DNA of 47,456 nucleotides from Planctomycetota bacterium (GTDB lineage Bacteria > Planctomycetota > UBA1135 > UBA2386), in the NCBI GenBank assembly GCA_016794035.1, contig JAEUHS010000097.1, forward strand, positions 1 through 47,456. The letters are read 5' to 3'. A model generated the notes under the pieces. It ran no database searches and was not told the DNA's origin. It saw only the letters and a list, made by a program, of their open reading frames with translations. Within the stretch, counting starts at the first letter, position 1; every line of letters begins with the position of its first letter. Positions 8,002-16,781 of the stretch are shown piece by piece. The position numbers and the translations under genes are program-made.

Positions 8002-8846
8002 CCGTCCGCCTCCTCCTGTGCGCCCCGACCCTGCTGGTCGCCGCGATCTGTCAGCAACCGCCGCCCGACGCGCCGCCGCCGCCCGACGCGGCGGCCGCGC
8101 AGCAGGTGCTCGCCGAGGTCCTGCAGCAGTTCCAGAAGGAGGGCGTCGAGTTCGACGCCAAGGCGCAGACGGTGACGATCCCCGCGGTCGTCAACCGGTC
8201 GCAGGACCCGATCGAGTACCTGCTGATCCATCGCCGCGGCAAGCGCCACGAGGCGATGTTCTGGACCAGGACCAAGCCGAGCGTGTTGAACGCGGCGCTG
8301 CTGATGCTCGGCCTGGAGCCGGGCAAGAACGCCTCCTACGTCGAGAAGGACCCGCCGCCGACGCTGGCGGAGATCGAGGCCGGCGCCGACCCGATCGTGA
8401 TCACGCCGCCGTCCGGCACACCGCTGTGGATGACGGTCAAGTGGCAGGACGCCGACGGCAAGCTGGTCGAGCACTGCGTCGAGGACCTGCTGCTGGACCT
8501 GACCACGCAGCAGCCGGTCGTCGACGCGACCTGGGTCTACCTCGGCGGTCGCATGGCACAGCTCTACCGCGGCGAGCCGGAGGTGTTCGTCGCCGACTTC
8601 GAGGGCAACCTGGTCAGCGTCTGCTACCTGACGCCCGACAACCACCTCGGCACGATGGTGCACAAGAACGCGCGCGACGACCAGAACTGGTGGATCACCA
8701 GCCTGATGCCGGAACCCGAGACCGAGGTCTCGTTCGTGTTCCACCGGCAGGAACCGGCCCTGCACAAGGCGTGGCGGGAGCGCCTGCAGCGCGAGAAGGA
8801 GAAGGCCGCCGCCGAGAAGGCCGCCGAGAAGCCCGCCGACAAGTAG
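7998..8846 (+). CDS. Secreted YdjY-domain protein
   Basis: 282 residues. The signal peptide is about residues 1-18 (ends AAICQ), followed by a Pro/Ala spacer (PPPDAPPPPD). The domain then contains VNRSQDPIEYLLIHRRGKRHEAMF, the segment PSVLNAALLMLGLEPGKNASY and WVYLGGRMAQLYRGEPEVFVADFEGNL, the pattern of YdjY-domain proteins, which are frequent in Planctomycetes and have no proven role. The C-terminus is a Lys/Glu/Ala-rich helical tail. It overlaps the upstream orphan by 4 bases and is the last gene of the 3675-8846 set. Domain name is from recognition of the conserved LIH...H..LF and LN.ALL.LG.EPG motifs. Confidence 0.82.
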   Translation: MTVRLLLCAPTLLVAAICQQPPPDAPPPPDAAAAQQVLAEVLQQFQKEGVEFDAKAQTVTIPAVVNRSQDPIEYLLIHRRGKRHEAMFWTRTKPSVLNAALLMLGLEPGKNASYVEKDPPPTLAEIEAGADPIVITPPSGTPLWMTVKWQDADGKLVEHCVEDLLLDLTTQQPVVDATWVYLGGRMAQLYRGEPEVFVADFEGNLVSVCYLTPDNHLGTMVHKNARDDQNWWITSLMPEPETEVSFVFHRQEPALHKAWRERLQREKEKAAAEKAAEKPADK

Positions 8847-8930
8847 CACCGGTGCCGCCCATCGCCGCTGAGCCGCGCGCGCAGCGCGTCGGCTCCAGCC
8901 CGGCGGCCCGCGCGGCTGCCGTCGCGGCCG

Positions 8931-10811
8931 CTAGTAGGCGATCGTCTTGCCGGCCTGCGAGGTGGCGAGGCTGCCGGGCACCGTCGGATCGAACAGCACC
9001 CACTGGAAGAACAGCGGCACGTAGCTGAGGCCGCCGAGCGGCGGCAGGCCGATCGCGACCGAGAATTCGCCCGGCCCGGAGGGCGCGAGGCCGCCGGTCG
9101 ACGCGTCGAGCGAGATCGACGCATAGCTCTCCAGCATGCCGAACGGCGCCAGCGGTGCCGGCAGCGGCGTGCCGAGGTAGGTGTCGTTGCTGAGACCGAC
9201 GTAGAGCGCCGCGGCCAGCGCGTCGGGCACGCCCCGCAGCGTGACCTGCCACGTCGGCGAGCCTTCGAACGCCGGGCCGCCGGCCATGCCGCACTGGCCC
9301 ATCTGGCTCCAGCCGAAGCGGAACGGGCCCGCCAGCTCGTAGACGACGCTGCTCGCCGGCGCCGTCCCCGGCAGCCGCGCCACCGCGACCATGCGCAGCT
9401 CACCGGTGGCGCGCGTGCGATAGACGTCGAAGCCCGAGGCGAGGCCGCCGGCCGGGCCGGCGCCGTTCGGGATGCGCAGGTCGCCGCAGAACTCGACCCC
9501 GGTCGGCAGGAAGTCGTGGGCCGACCACTCGTAGCCGTTGATCTGCGACGGCCCGAAGCCCGGCGTCGGCCGCGGCGTGCGGCTGAAGCCGAGGAAGTGG
9601 CCGAAGGTGGCGTCGTAGCCGAGGCCGGTGACGCCGGTCGGGATCGCGTGCGTCTCCAGCAGCGCGCCGGGAGTCGGGGTCGTGCGCGAGAACTCGTAGG
9701 CGAGGCCGGCCGGGTCGCTGACCCAGAACGTGCCGGCGCCGAGGTTGCCGGACGGATCGAACGCGAGTCCGAACTCGGTCGACGGCGTCGGCGGGAAGCC
9801 GGTCAGCAGCAGGTCGCGCGTCGGTTCGAGCACGCCGGTGTCGTTGATCGCCCGCAGGATCACGCCGCCGACCGGTCGGCGATCGACCAGCACGTAGACG
9901 TACTGCTGGAACGTGCCCGGCACGACCTCGACGGTCTCGACCGCCATGTCCTGGCCGCCGAGCGGCGCCGTGACCAGGGTGTCGGGCAGGGGGATCGACG
10001 CGCCGATCACGGCGGTGGCGTTCTGGTCGAGCCGATACACCTGGTGGGCACCGGCCGTGGACCTGGAGCTGACCCAGATCGTGCGCAGGAACGCGGGGCC
10101 CGGCCCCTCGGTGACCGCCGCCGCGCGGGTCTCGTTGTTGGTGGTGATGCCGAGCGGCTTGTCGGGCAGCACGATGTCGCCGAGCGCCTTGCCCTTCTCG
10201 TCACCAGGCTTCACGCACTTGCTGTTGACGTAGAGGTTGTCGATCGCGACCGAGCCGAACGCGTTCTCGATCAGGTTCCAGGTCAGCTTCTCGTCGTCGG
10301 GCTGCGGGATCAGCCGCGCCGTGATGGTGACGCGGTTCCAGCCACCGCCGAGCGGTTCGCTGTACTGCTCGACCGAGGCGCGGCCGTACTTCGCGAGGTC
10401 CTGCGCGATGCGCTCGACGACCTCGCCGCTGGTGCCCTCGAACTGGTCGAACTGGAACCAGAAGATCTTGATCCAGTCGATGTGCGGGTCGTTGTCGACC
10501 TTCAGGTCGAAGTTCGCCGAAGTGGGCGTGCCGGTGCCGACCAGCCCGAGCACGCCGTTGTGCCCGGCCAGCGTCGGGATCCACGCCACGTTCGGCGACA
10601 GCGTGAAGCTGGTGACCGCCGGGCTGTACCAGCTCGGCACGACCTGCAGCGTCGGCTGCAGGAACGCGCCCGCATTGTCGAAGTCCCAGGCGAGGCTGAC
10701 GGTCACGTCGTCGTTGACGCGCCACCACGGCGGTGGGTTGTGCTGGGTGGTGGCCAGCGGGGCGAGGGTGAGGGCCGCCAGCAGGGCGGCGCCGAGGTGG
10801 GTGTGGCTCAT
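8931..10811 (-). CDS. Secreted protein of unknown function with beta-rich repeats
   Basis: 626 residues with a clear signal peptide (MSHTHLGAALLAALTLAPLATTQ). The N-terminal third (about 25-215) contains VTVSLAWDFDNAGAFLQPTL and the VAIDNLYV segment typical of jelly-roll ligand modules. The middle (about 220-490) looks like a beta-propeller fragment with GLAFDPSGNLGAGTFWVSD and GLGYDATFGHFLGFSRT. The C-terminal 100 residues have PAPLAPFGMLESYASISLD then LPPLGGLSYVPLFFQW, a pattern that also closes the two paralogous secreted proteins at 15468-17996 (LPLG...LYLQ). That end may be a shared sorting or adhesion module. Monocistronic, facing the same way as the downstream kinase gene's end; 36 bases separate it from that gene. 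Function not recognised. Confidence 0.78.
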   Translation of the reverse strand: MSHTHLGAALLAALTLAPLATTQHNPPPWWRVNDDVTVSLAWDFDNAGAFLQPTLQVVPSWYSPAVTSFTLSPNVAWIPTLAGHNGVLGLVGTGTPTSANFDLKVDNDPHIDWIKIFWFQFDQFEGTSGEVVERIAQDLAKYGRASVEQYSEPLGGGWNRVTITARLIPQPDDEKLTWNLIENAFGSVAIDNLYVNSKCVKPGDEKGKALGDIVLPDKPLGITTNNETRAAAVTEGPGPAFLRTIWVSSRSTAGAHQVYRLDQNATAVIGASIPLPDTLVTAPLGGQDMAVETVEVVPGTFQQYVYVLVDRRPVGGVILRAINDTGVLEPTRDLLLTGFPPTPSTEFGLAFDPSGNLGAGTFWVSDPAGLAYEFSRTTPTPGALLETHAIPTGVTGLGYDATFGHFLGFSRTPRPTPGFGPSQINGYEWSAHDFLPTGVEFCGDLRIPNGAGPAGGLASGFDVYRTRATGELRMVAVARLPGTAPASSVVYELAGPFRFGWSQMGQCGMAGGPAFEGSPTWQVTLRGVPDALAAALYVGLSNDTYLGTPLPAPLAPFGMLESYASISLDASTGGLAPSGPGEFSVAIGLPPLGGLSYVPLFFQWVLFDPTVPGSLATSQAGKTIAY

Positions 10812-10847
10812 GGCTGCAGGGTGGGAGTGCGGTGGCAGGTGGTGGGG

Positions 10848-13800
10848 CTATTTGCGGTCGGTCGTGTCGAGCAGGCCGTGGCGTTGCCGCTCGATGGGTT
10901 CCAGGGGGCGCAGGGGTAGACGTCGGGCGACGGCCACGGGATCCGTCGGCCAGACGCAGGTCGTGCCGTCGGTCGAGGCCGTGACGGCCCAGGCCGCGTC
11001 GGGGCTGAACGCCGCGCCGCCGATGGCGCCGTGGTGGCCGCGGAAGCGCAGCAGCTCGCTGCCGTCGGTGACGTTCCACAGCTGGGCTTCGACGCCGCCG
11101 CGTTCGGCGCAGGTCAGCACGCGGGTGCCGTCCCGGCTCCAGGCCGCGCCGTGCAGCGGCTCGCCGGCACGCAGCGTGACCCGCAGGGTGCCGTCGAGGT
11201 CCTGGATGCGCGCGGTGCCGTCGAGGCTGGTCGTCAACACCGACCGGCCGTCGGCGGCGAAGTGCACGCCGGTCACCGCCGCGCCGTGGCCGCGCAGCTC
11301 GCCGCGCGGGGTCAGGCCGGGCACCGACCACAGGCGCACGCAGTCCTCGTCGTCGTCGACCGTGGCCAGCAGCGGTTGCTGCGGCGCCAGGTCGGCGGCG
11401 ATCACGCGGTGGTCGCGCGCGAGCTCGAGCACGCGGGTGCGGTCGTTGGCGTTCCACAGCGTGACCGTGCCGGCGGTGCCGGACTCGTCGGTGTCGCCGG
11501 CGACCAGGATGCGGGAGCCATCGGCGACGAAGCGCGCGACGGTGACGCGGCCGCGCTGGCCGGGCAGGTCGAACAGCGTCGCGCCGTCGACCAGGCGGTG
11601 CACGGCGGTGCGGCCGTCGGTCATGCCGAGCACGATGCGTTCGCCGGTCGGATCGACGTCGATCGCGCGGATCGGGTTGCCGAGCTTGTCGGTGACCCAC
11701 AGCTGGCGGCCGTCGTGCGCGTTCCACAGGCGCAGCCGCTCGTCGTCGCCCGCGGTCACGACCCGATCGCCGGTCGCGTCGAAGCAGACCGCGGGCACCT
11801 GTCCGGGCTGGCGCAGCGTGGTGACGCCGCGGGTGTCGCCGAAGTCCCAGATCAGCGCGCGCTGCCGGCCGACGCGCGCCAGCACGCGGCGGCCCTCGAC
11901 GTCGAACGCGGCCTCTTCGACCGGCGCACCGATCTCGTAGTGCATCAGCTCGGTGCCGATCGCGACCTCGTGGTCACCGGCGTCGAAGATCCGCACGATG
12001 CCGTCCTTGCCGGCCGTCACCGCGAGCTGCCCGGGCCGGTCGAAGCCGACCGCGAGCAGCTGGTCGGTGTTGCCGACGAACACGCGCAGCTCGCGCGCGC
12101 GCAGCGCCCCGGCGGCGTCGCGCTGCAGCCGCCACAGCCGCGCGGTCAGGTCGCGCGAGCCGGTCAGCAGCCGCGCGCCGTCGCCGTCGAACGCGAGGCA
12201 GTCGACCGATCGGCTGTGGTGCACCTCGTCCTGCAGCGCGCCGTCGGGCACCGAGTAGAGCCGCACCGAACCCTCCTTGGTGGCGGTGGCGACCAGGTCG
12301 CCGGCGGGGGCGAACTCGATCGCCTGCACGCGGCCGTCGTGGCCGCGCAGCCGCGCGCGCTCGGCGCCGGTGCCGGCGTCCCAGAGCCGCACGTCGCCGC
12401 GCTCGCCGCCCCAGCTCGCGGCCCAGGCGCCGTCGGGACTGATCGCTGCCGCCATCACGTGCTGCGCGTGTTCGACGGTGGTGCCGAGGCGTTCACCGGT
12501 GGCGACGTTCCAGACCTGTGCCTGGTAGGGGCCCTTCTCGCCGCCGTAGCTGACGGTCAGCGCGCGCTCGCCGCGCCGGTCCAGGCGCAGCATGCTGACG
12601 GCGCCGTCGTGCTGCCAGATCGCCGCGGCGCGGCCGTCGGCGAGCTGCCAGACCCGCACGGTGCGATCCTGGCTCGCGGTCAGCAGCAGGGCGCGTTCGG
12701 GGTGGAACACCGCGCTCGTGACCCAGTGCGAGTGGCCGGCGAACGTGTGCAGCAGCGCGCCCGTCCCGGCGTTCCACAGCAGCACCTTGCCGTCGTCGCC
12801 GGTGGTGGCGATGCAGGCGCCGTCGGGCGACCACTCGGCGCACAGCACCTGGCGATCGTGGCCGCTGAACGTCGTCGTCGCGTAGCCCGAGCCGAGCGCG
12901 TCGAGCACCGCCGAGCGGGTCTCCGACGACGAGCGCTTCTCGTCGGCCGCGAGCGCCAGCAGCACGCCGAGTCGCCGGTCGCCGCGGTCGATCGCCTGGC
13001 TGCTCTTCAGGCTGCGGCGCGCGGCCTCGGCGATGTCGGCCTCCTCCTGGATCGCCAGCGACTTGCTCTTCTCGTGATACAGCGCGAGGCGCGCGCGGCC
13101 GGCCTCGTCGTTGCGCCGGCCGAGCGCCTGCGTCGCCAGCTGGATCGCGGGATGGAACCTCCCTTCGGCGGCCTGCCGCTCGGCGTCCTGCAGCAGCAGG
13201 TCGGCCTCGTGGTCGCGCCGCGCCGCGTCGTACCACTGCCAGCCGAGCACGCCGCTGGCGACCAGCAGCACGATCGTGGCGCCGACGCTCTCGGTGCGAT
13301 GGCGGCGCACCCACTTGGCGGCGCGCGTCAACGGGCCGGCGGGCTTGGCGTGGATCGGTTCCCAGCCGAGGAAGCGCTGCAGGTCGGCCTCGAACTCGGC
13401 GGCGGTCTGGTAGCGGTTCTGCGGGTCCTTCTCGAGCGCCTTCAGACAGATCGTCGCCAGGTCACGCGGCACCTTCGGGTTGCGCTTCTGCAGCGGCACC
13501 GGCTCCTTGAAGCAGATCTCGTAGACGATCTGCTGCAGGTTCTTGCCGTCGAACGGCCGCTTCAGGGTCAGCAGTTCGTAGAGGATCACGCCGAGCGCGA
13601 AGATGTCGGCGCGGTGGTCGACGGCGACGCGTTTGGCGAGCGTCTGCTCCGGGCTCATGTAGTGCGCGGTGCCGGTGATCTCGCCCGACATCGAGATGCT
13701 GCCCTCGCCGAGCGACTTGGCGAGCCCGAAGTCGAGCAGCCGCGCCTGCCGCTTGTCGTCGATCATCACGTTGCGCGGCTTCAGGTCGCGGTGCACGACG

Positions 13801-14483
13801 CCTGCCTCGTGCGCCGCCGCCAGCGCCGACGCGAGCTGTGCGCAGAGCAGCGCGCACTCGGCGACATGGCCCTTGTCCGGCGCGATGCCGAGCGTGCCCT
13901 CGACGCTGGTCGGGTGTTCGCCGTTGCCGAGCCGCAGGTCGTCGAGGATGTCGGCGAGGTTGCGACCGGCGATGTAGTCCATCGCGAACGCGATCGTGCC
14001 GTCGACCTCGCTGAGGTTGTGCACCGGCACGATCGCCGGATGGCGCACCTGGGCCGCGGCCGCGGCCTCGCGGCGGAAGCGTTCGACGTGGCGCTTGCTG
14101 AGCGTCAGCCCGCTGGCCATGACCTTCAGCGCGACGCGGCGGTTCAGCGACCGCTGGTGGGCGAGGTAGACCACACCCATGCCGCCGCGGCCGAGCTCCT
14201 CCTGGATCACGAAGTCGCCGAACGTGCGGCCGCCGGGCTGCGGTCGTTCGCTCGGCTCCCATTCCTGGTGGCCGAGCAGACCGTCGAAGGCGAGGAACTC
14301 GCGGCACCGAGCGAGGATCTGCGGCCGCAGGTCGGCCGGGTGTCGCTGCGCGAACTCGATCAGGTCGGGCTGCTGCCCCGACGAGTGCAGGTCGACGAAC
14401 TGCTCGACGGCCTGCTGTACGGTCGCCGTGGCGCCGCTGCCGGGGCCGGCGCCGGGCATCGCGTCGCGCTCCGCCCGCATCAC
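10848..14483 (-). CDS. Transmembrane Ser/Thr protein kinase with about 15 C-terminal WD40 repeats
   Basis: 1211 residues. An N-terminal helical cap (20-80) precedes a Hanks-type kinase (90-370) with GRGGMGVVY, catalytic K120 in VALKVM, HRDLKPRN (D233), DFG 251-253 and the APE-equivalent MSPEQ. A basic juxtamembrane segment WEPIHAKPAGPLTRAAKWVRR leads to one TM helix near 398-416. After a coiled region (about 420-540) come roughly 15 WD40 repeats, for example ending KVLLWN, TVRVWQ, DVRLWD, enough for two propellers. With a single TM the propellers should be outside the cytoplasm. The start is GTG 14483 (GTGA overlap with the sigma factor stop) or the ATG three bases on. Coupling to an ECF sigma factor suggests it phosphorylates and activates that sigma factor, as in known kinase-dependent ECF groups; this is inference. 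Confidence 0.93.
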   Translation of the reverse strand: MMRAERDAMPGAGPGSGATATVQQAVEQFVDLHSSGQQPDLIEFAQRHPADLRPQILARCREFLAFDGLLGHQEWEPSERPQPGGRTFGDFVIQEELGRGGMGVVYLAHQRSLNRRVALKVMASGLTLSKRHVERFRREAAAAAQVRHPAIVPVHNLSEVDGTIAFAMDYIAGRNLADILDDLRLGNGEHPTSVEGTLGIAPDKGHVAECALLCAQLASALAAAHEAGVVHRDLKPRNVMIDDKRQARLLDFGLAKSLGEGSISMSGEITGTAHYMSPEQTLAKRVAVDHRADIFALGVILYELLTLKRPFDGKNLQQIVYEICFKEPVPLQKRNPKVPRDLATICLKALEKDPQNRYQTAAEFEADLQRFLGWEPIHAKPAGPLTRAAKWVRRHRTESVGATIVLLVASGVLGWQWYDAARRDHEADLLLQDAERQAAEGRFHPAIQLATQALGRRNDEAGRARLALYHEKSKSLAIQEEADIAEAARRSLKSSQAIDRGDRRLGVLLALAADEKRSSSETRSAVLDALGSGYATTTFSGHDRQVLCAEWSPDGACIATTGDDGKVLLWNAGTGALLHTFAGHSHWVTSAVFHPERALLLTASQDRTVRVWQLADGRAAAIWQHDGAVSMLRLDRRGERALTVSYGGEKGPYQAQVWNVATGERLGTTVEHAQHVMAAAISPDGAWAASWGGERGDVRLWDAGTGAERARLRGHDGRVQAIEFAPAGDLVATATKEGSVRLYSVPDGALQDEVHHSRSVDCLAFDGDGARLLTGSRDLTARLWRLQRDAAGALRARELRVFVGNTDQLLAVGFDRPGQLAVTAGKDGIVRIFDAGDHEVAIGTELMHYEIGAPVEEAAFDVEGRRVLARVGRQRALIWDFGDTRGVTTLRQPGQVPAVCFDATGDRVVTAGDDERLRLWNAHDGRQLWVTDKLGNPIRAIDVDPTGERIVLGMTDGRTAVHRLVDGATLFDLPGQRGRVTVARFVADGSRILVAGDTDESGTAGTVTLWNANDRTRVLELARDHRVIAADLAPQQPLLATVDDDEDCVRLWSVPGLTPRGELRGHGAAVTGVHFAADGRSVLTTSLDGTARIQDLDGTLRVTLRAGEPLHGAAWSRDGTRVLTCAERGGVEAQLWNVTDGSELLRFRGHHGAIGGAAFSPDAAWAVTASTDGTTCVWPTDPVAVARRLPLRPLEPIERQRHGLLDTTDRK

Positions 14484-15112
14484 GGCTCCTCGGTGCGCGA
14501 CAGCAGGCCGGACAGGCGCGCCTGTGCCCGCGACAGCAGCGCCCGCACCGCGCCTTCGGTCGGCAGCCCCATCTCGGCGCAGATCTCATTGGTGTCCAAC
14601 TCGAGATAGCGCCGCAGCATGATGATCTCGCGCTCGCGGTCGGGCAGCTGCTGCAGCGCCACGCGGATGCGCTCGGACAGCTCGTTCTCGTCGTGCAGCT
14701 GCGACGGCGTCGCGTCCTTGGTGGCGATCTGCTGCTCGACCTGCTCGTCGATGCCCAGCAGGCTGCCGGTGGGCGAGCGCTTCCTGGTCTCGAGTGCGCG
14801 GATGCGGCGCACGATCTCGTACTCGGCGCCCTTCAACAGCCAGGCGAGGAACGAACCTTCGCCGCGGTACTCGAACTGGTGCAGGCGGCGCAGCGCCGAC
14901 AGGATCGCGTCGTGGGTGGCGTCTTCGCTGTCGGCCAGCAGCAGCCGGTACTTCGGGCCGATCAACTTGCGCAGCGCCGTGCGCAACCGGTCGCGGTAGC
15001 GCTGGAACAGCAGGTCGATGGCGTCGCGGTCCTGGTCGAGGGCGCGGCTGACGAGGTTGCGGGTGTTGTCGTCCAAGAACGGTGCGTCGGCGAGGAGGCC
15101 CTGATTCTGCAC
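14480..15112 (-). CDS. ECF-type RNA polymerase sigma factor, kinase-associated
   Basis: About 210 residues with sigma-2 (DLLFQRYRDRLRTALRKLIG ... DATHDAILSALRRLHQFEYRG) and sigma-4 (LPDREREIIMLRRYLELDTNEICAEMGL..GAVRALLSRAQARL) regions, and no region 3, so it is an ECF sigma factor. No anti-sigma factor is adjacent; instead its stop overlaps the start of a large membrane kinase. I chose the GTG at 15112 (reading VQNQGLLAD) because the further open stretch up to 15271 is Arg/Pro-rich and looks non-coding. No clear SD supports this choice. Known kinase-linked ECF sigma factors are activated by phosphorylation in region 2, and that mode would fit here but is not shown by the sequence. Confidence 0.9.
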   Translation of the reverse strand: MQNQGLLADAPFLDDNTRNLVSRALDQDRDAIDLLFQRYRDRLRTALRKLIGPKYRLLLADSEDATHDAILSALRRLHQFEYRGEGSFLAWLLKGAEYEIVRRIRALETRKRSPTGSLLGIDEQVEQQIATKDATPSQLHDENELSERIRVALQQLPDREREIIMLRRYLELDTNEICAEMGLPTEGAVRALLSRAQARLSGLLSRTEEP

Positions 15113-15467
15113 CCGCCGGGCATGCCCACAAGGCACACGGCGCACGCGGACGACGAATCGTCGCGGCAGCCAGCGGGCCAGGGGGGGGAACGTCGCCATT
15201 GCACTGCACGAAGGACCCGGCGCCGGCGAGCGCACGCGGATTCTGCTGCGACACGCAGGCTCCCTTGGCACCGCCCGGCCGCGGGGAGCACGGCGTCGGT
15301 TGGCACCGGATCCGGTGCCCGCCGTCTACGGCCGCGTTCCCCCCGCGTCTACGGGGCAGCAACGAGCCGGTTACGGCGATCGGACACGTTGTCGCGTGGC
15401 GGCCCGCGGCTTCTGGAAGGGAAGGCGGACCCGATCCGGGTCGGCCGCCACCCATGAAGTCATGACC
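15113..15467. other. Divergent intergenic region with inverted repeats
   Basis: 355 bases between the sigma factor (minus) and the first secreted paralogue (plus). I find no convincing gene. It holds a run of about eight G near 15181, a perfect 18-bp palindrome at 15302-15319 and a 6-bp-stem hairpin GACCCG-ATC-CGGGTC at 15428-15442, which sits about 25 bases before the start of the plus-strand gene. Promoters for both genes must lie here, but no confident -35/-10 pair can be named in this GC-rich sequence. Confidence 0.6.
15302..15319. promoter_or_regulatory. Perfect 18-bp palindrome, candidate operator
   Basis: GGCACCGGATCCGGTGCC is self-complementary over all 18 bases. It lies in the divergent promoter region, about 190 bases from the sigma factor start and 150 bases from the secreted-protein start. 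Its symmetry suits a dimeric regulator, but no second copy was found nearby. Confidence 0.35.
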
Positions 15468-16679
15468 ATGCGCACTCTCCTCGTATCCGTTCTCCTGACC
15501 TTGCCGCTGCTGTCGCCGCTCGCGGCGCAGCGGCTTGCCGCGTACGGCCCGGGCAACGGCGCCATCGTCGAACTGCAGCCGCCGATGAACGCGCTGCAGG
15601 CGGTGCCGGCAGCGATCCCGCCGGTGCTCGGCTACGCGACGGTGCCGATCTTGCCGGCGATGCCGGCCTTCGGTGACAGCACGTACGACAACGTGCTCGG
15701 CCACCACTGGTTCTCGGACGGGCTGTCGCTGGCGGCGATGCCGTCGCCGACGATTCCGCCGGTCGGGCCGGTGCCGCCGGCGGTCCCGATCTCACCCGCC
15801 GTGCTGCTGATCACCGGCGGTCCGGTGACCGGCATCGCCTTCGATGCGGTGGCCGGCATCATGTTCCTCTGCGGTCCCGTCGGTCCGGTCGTAGGCGTGG
15901 CGCCGACGCCGGCGATGCCGATCGTCGTGCCGCCGTTCGCGATCCCGTGGGTCACGGGCCCGATCGCCGGCCTCGACTGGGATGGCGCTACCGGCACCCT
16001 GCTCGCGGTCGACGTCGCCGGCATCGTCTTCACCTTCTTCCCCGGCGGGGGGCCGGTCGGCGCGCCGGTGGCACCGCCGTTCCCACTGGCGGCCCCGGCC
16101 GGTGACGTGGCGATCGACCGCACGCTGCGCAGCAACCCGGCGGGTTTTCGGCCGCTCTATGTCGCCTACGGCGGCTCCGTGGTCGACATCATGGATCCGC
16201 AGCCGACGGTGTTCTCGGCCGGTCCGCTCGCCACCGAGGGCCTCGCGTTCCTGAACTTCCCGGCTGCGAATCCGCCGAACAGCACCTGCCTGTGCCCCGG
16301 CACGACCTATCCGGGCCCGCTGTTCACGACTGGGCCGATGACGGTCGGCAACGCGGCGTTCGGCCTCGGCCACGGCGGTCTGCCACCCGGCTTCCCGATG
16401 CTGTTCGTGTTCGAGGTCACCGGCCTCAGCAACCTGAGCTACCCGTGGATCAACGCCGTCGGCTGTGGTCTCGGGCTGGTCCCTGGTTCGCCCGGACTGA
16501 TTCCCGTCGGTGTCACGGCCGACGGCGCCGGCAACGCGATCCTGCCGCTGGGCCTGGTCGGCCCGACACTGCCGCTCGGCACGGCCCTCTACCTGCAGGG
16601 CGCGACGTTCTGCCCGGGCGACCCGTTCCTGGGGCTCGTCTTCACTGCGCTGCACACGGTCTACGTTGCCAGCGTCTGA
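15468..16679 (+). CDS. Secreted Pro/Gly-rich protein, paralogue 1 of a tandem pair
   Basis: 403 residues from ATG 15468 (MRTLLVSVLLTLPLLSPLAAQ signal peptide). An in-frame ATG lies two codons upstream, and I chose the one that matches the paralogue's start. The mature protein is rich in Pro, Gly, Val and Ala, and has beta-strand-like blocks such as VTGIAFDAVAGIMFLCG, GPIAGLDWDGATGTLLAVD and DVAIDRTLRSNP.GFRPLYV. These occur at the same places in the next gene. Four cysteines fall near the C-terminal part (CLCPGTTYP, VGCGLGL, FCPGD) and may form disulphides. The repeated GL-WD/GI-FD blocks resemble blades of a beta-propeller. No enzyme motif. Probably an extracellular or surface protein; function unknown. 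Confidence 0.8.
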   Translation: MRTLLVSVLLTLPLLSPLAAQRLAAYGPGNGAIVELQPPMNALQAVPAAIPPVLGYATVPILPAMPAFGDSTYDNVLGHHWFSDGLSLAAMPSPTIPPVGPVPPAVPISPAVLLITGGPVTGIAFDAVAGIMFLCGPVGPVVGVAPTPAMPIVVPPFAIPWVTGPIAGLDWDGATGTLLAVDVAGIVFTFFPGGGPVGAPVAPPFPLAAPAGDVAIDRTLRSNPAGFRPLYVAYGGSVVDIMDPQPTVFSAGPLATEGLAFLNFPAANPPNSTCLCPGTTYPGPLFTTGPMTVGNAAFGLGHGGLPPGFPMLFVFEVTGLSNLSYPWINAVGCGLGLVPGSPGLIPVGVTADGAGNAILPLGLVGPTLPLGTALYLQGATFCPGDPFLGLVFTALHTVYVASV

Positions 16680-16781
16680 GCGCCGCCAGCGCACCGGATG
16701 GGAATTCCGCGTGCGCTGCGCGCGGGCTGGTCCTTCCCCGGGTGAGGCACGTGCCTCTCCTTCCCCTACCCAGGACCACCC

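Noticed and set aside
15113..15271. 53-residue upstream extension of the first sigma factor
   Set aside because: The stretch is Arg/Pro-rich, has no similarity to sigma factor N-termini and would begin in the intergenic palindrome region; the GTG at 15112 is preferred.
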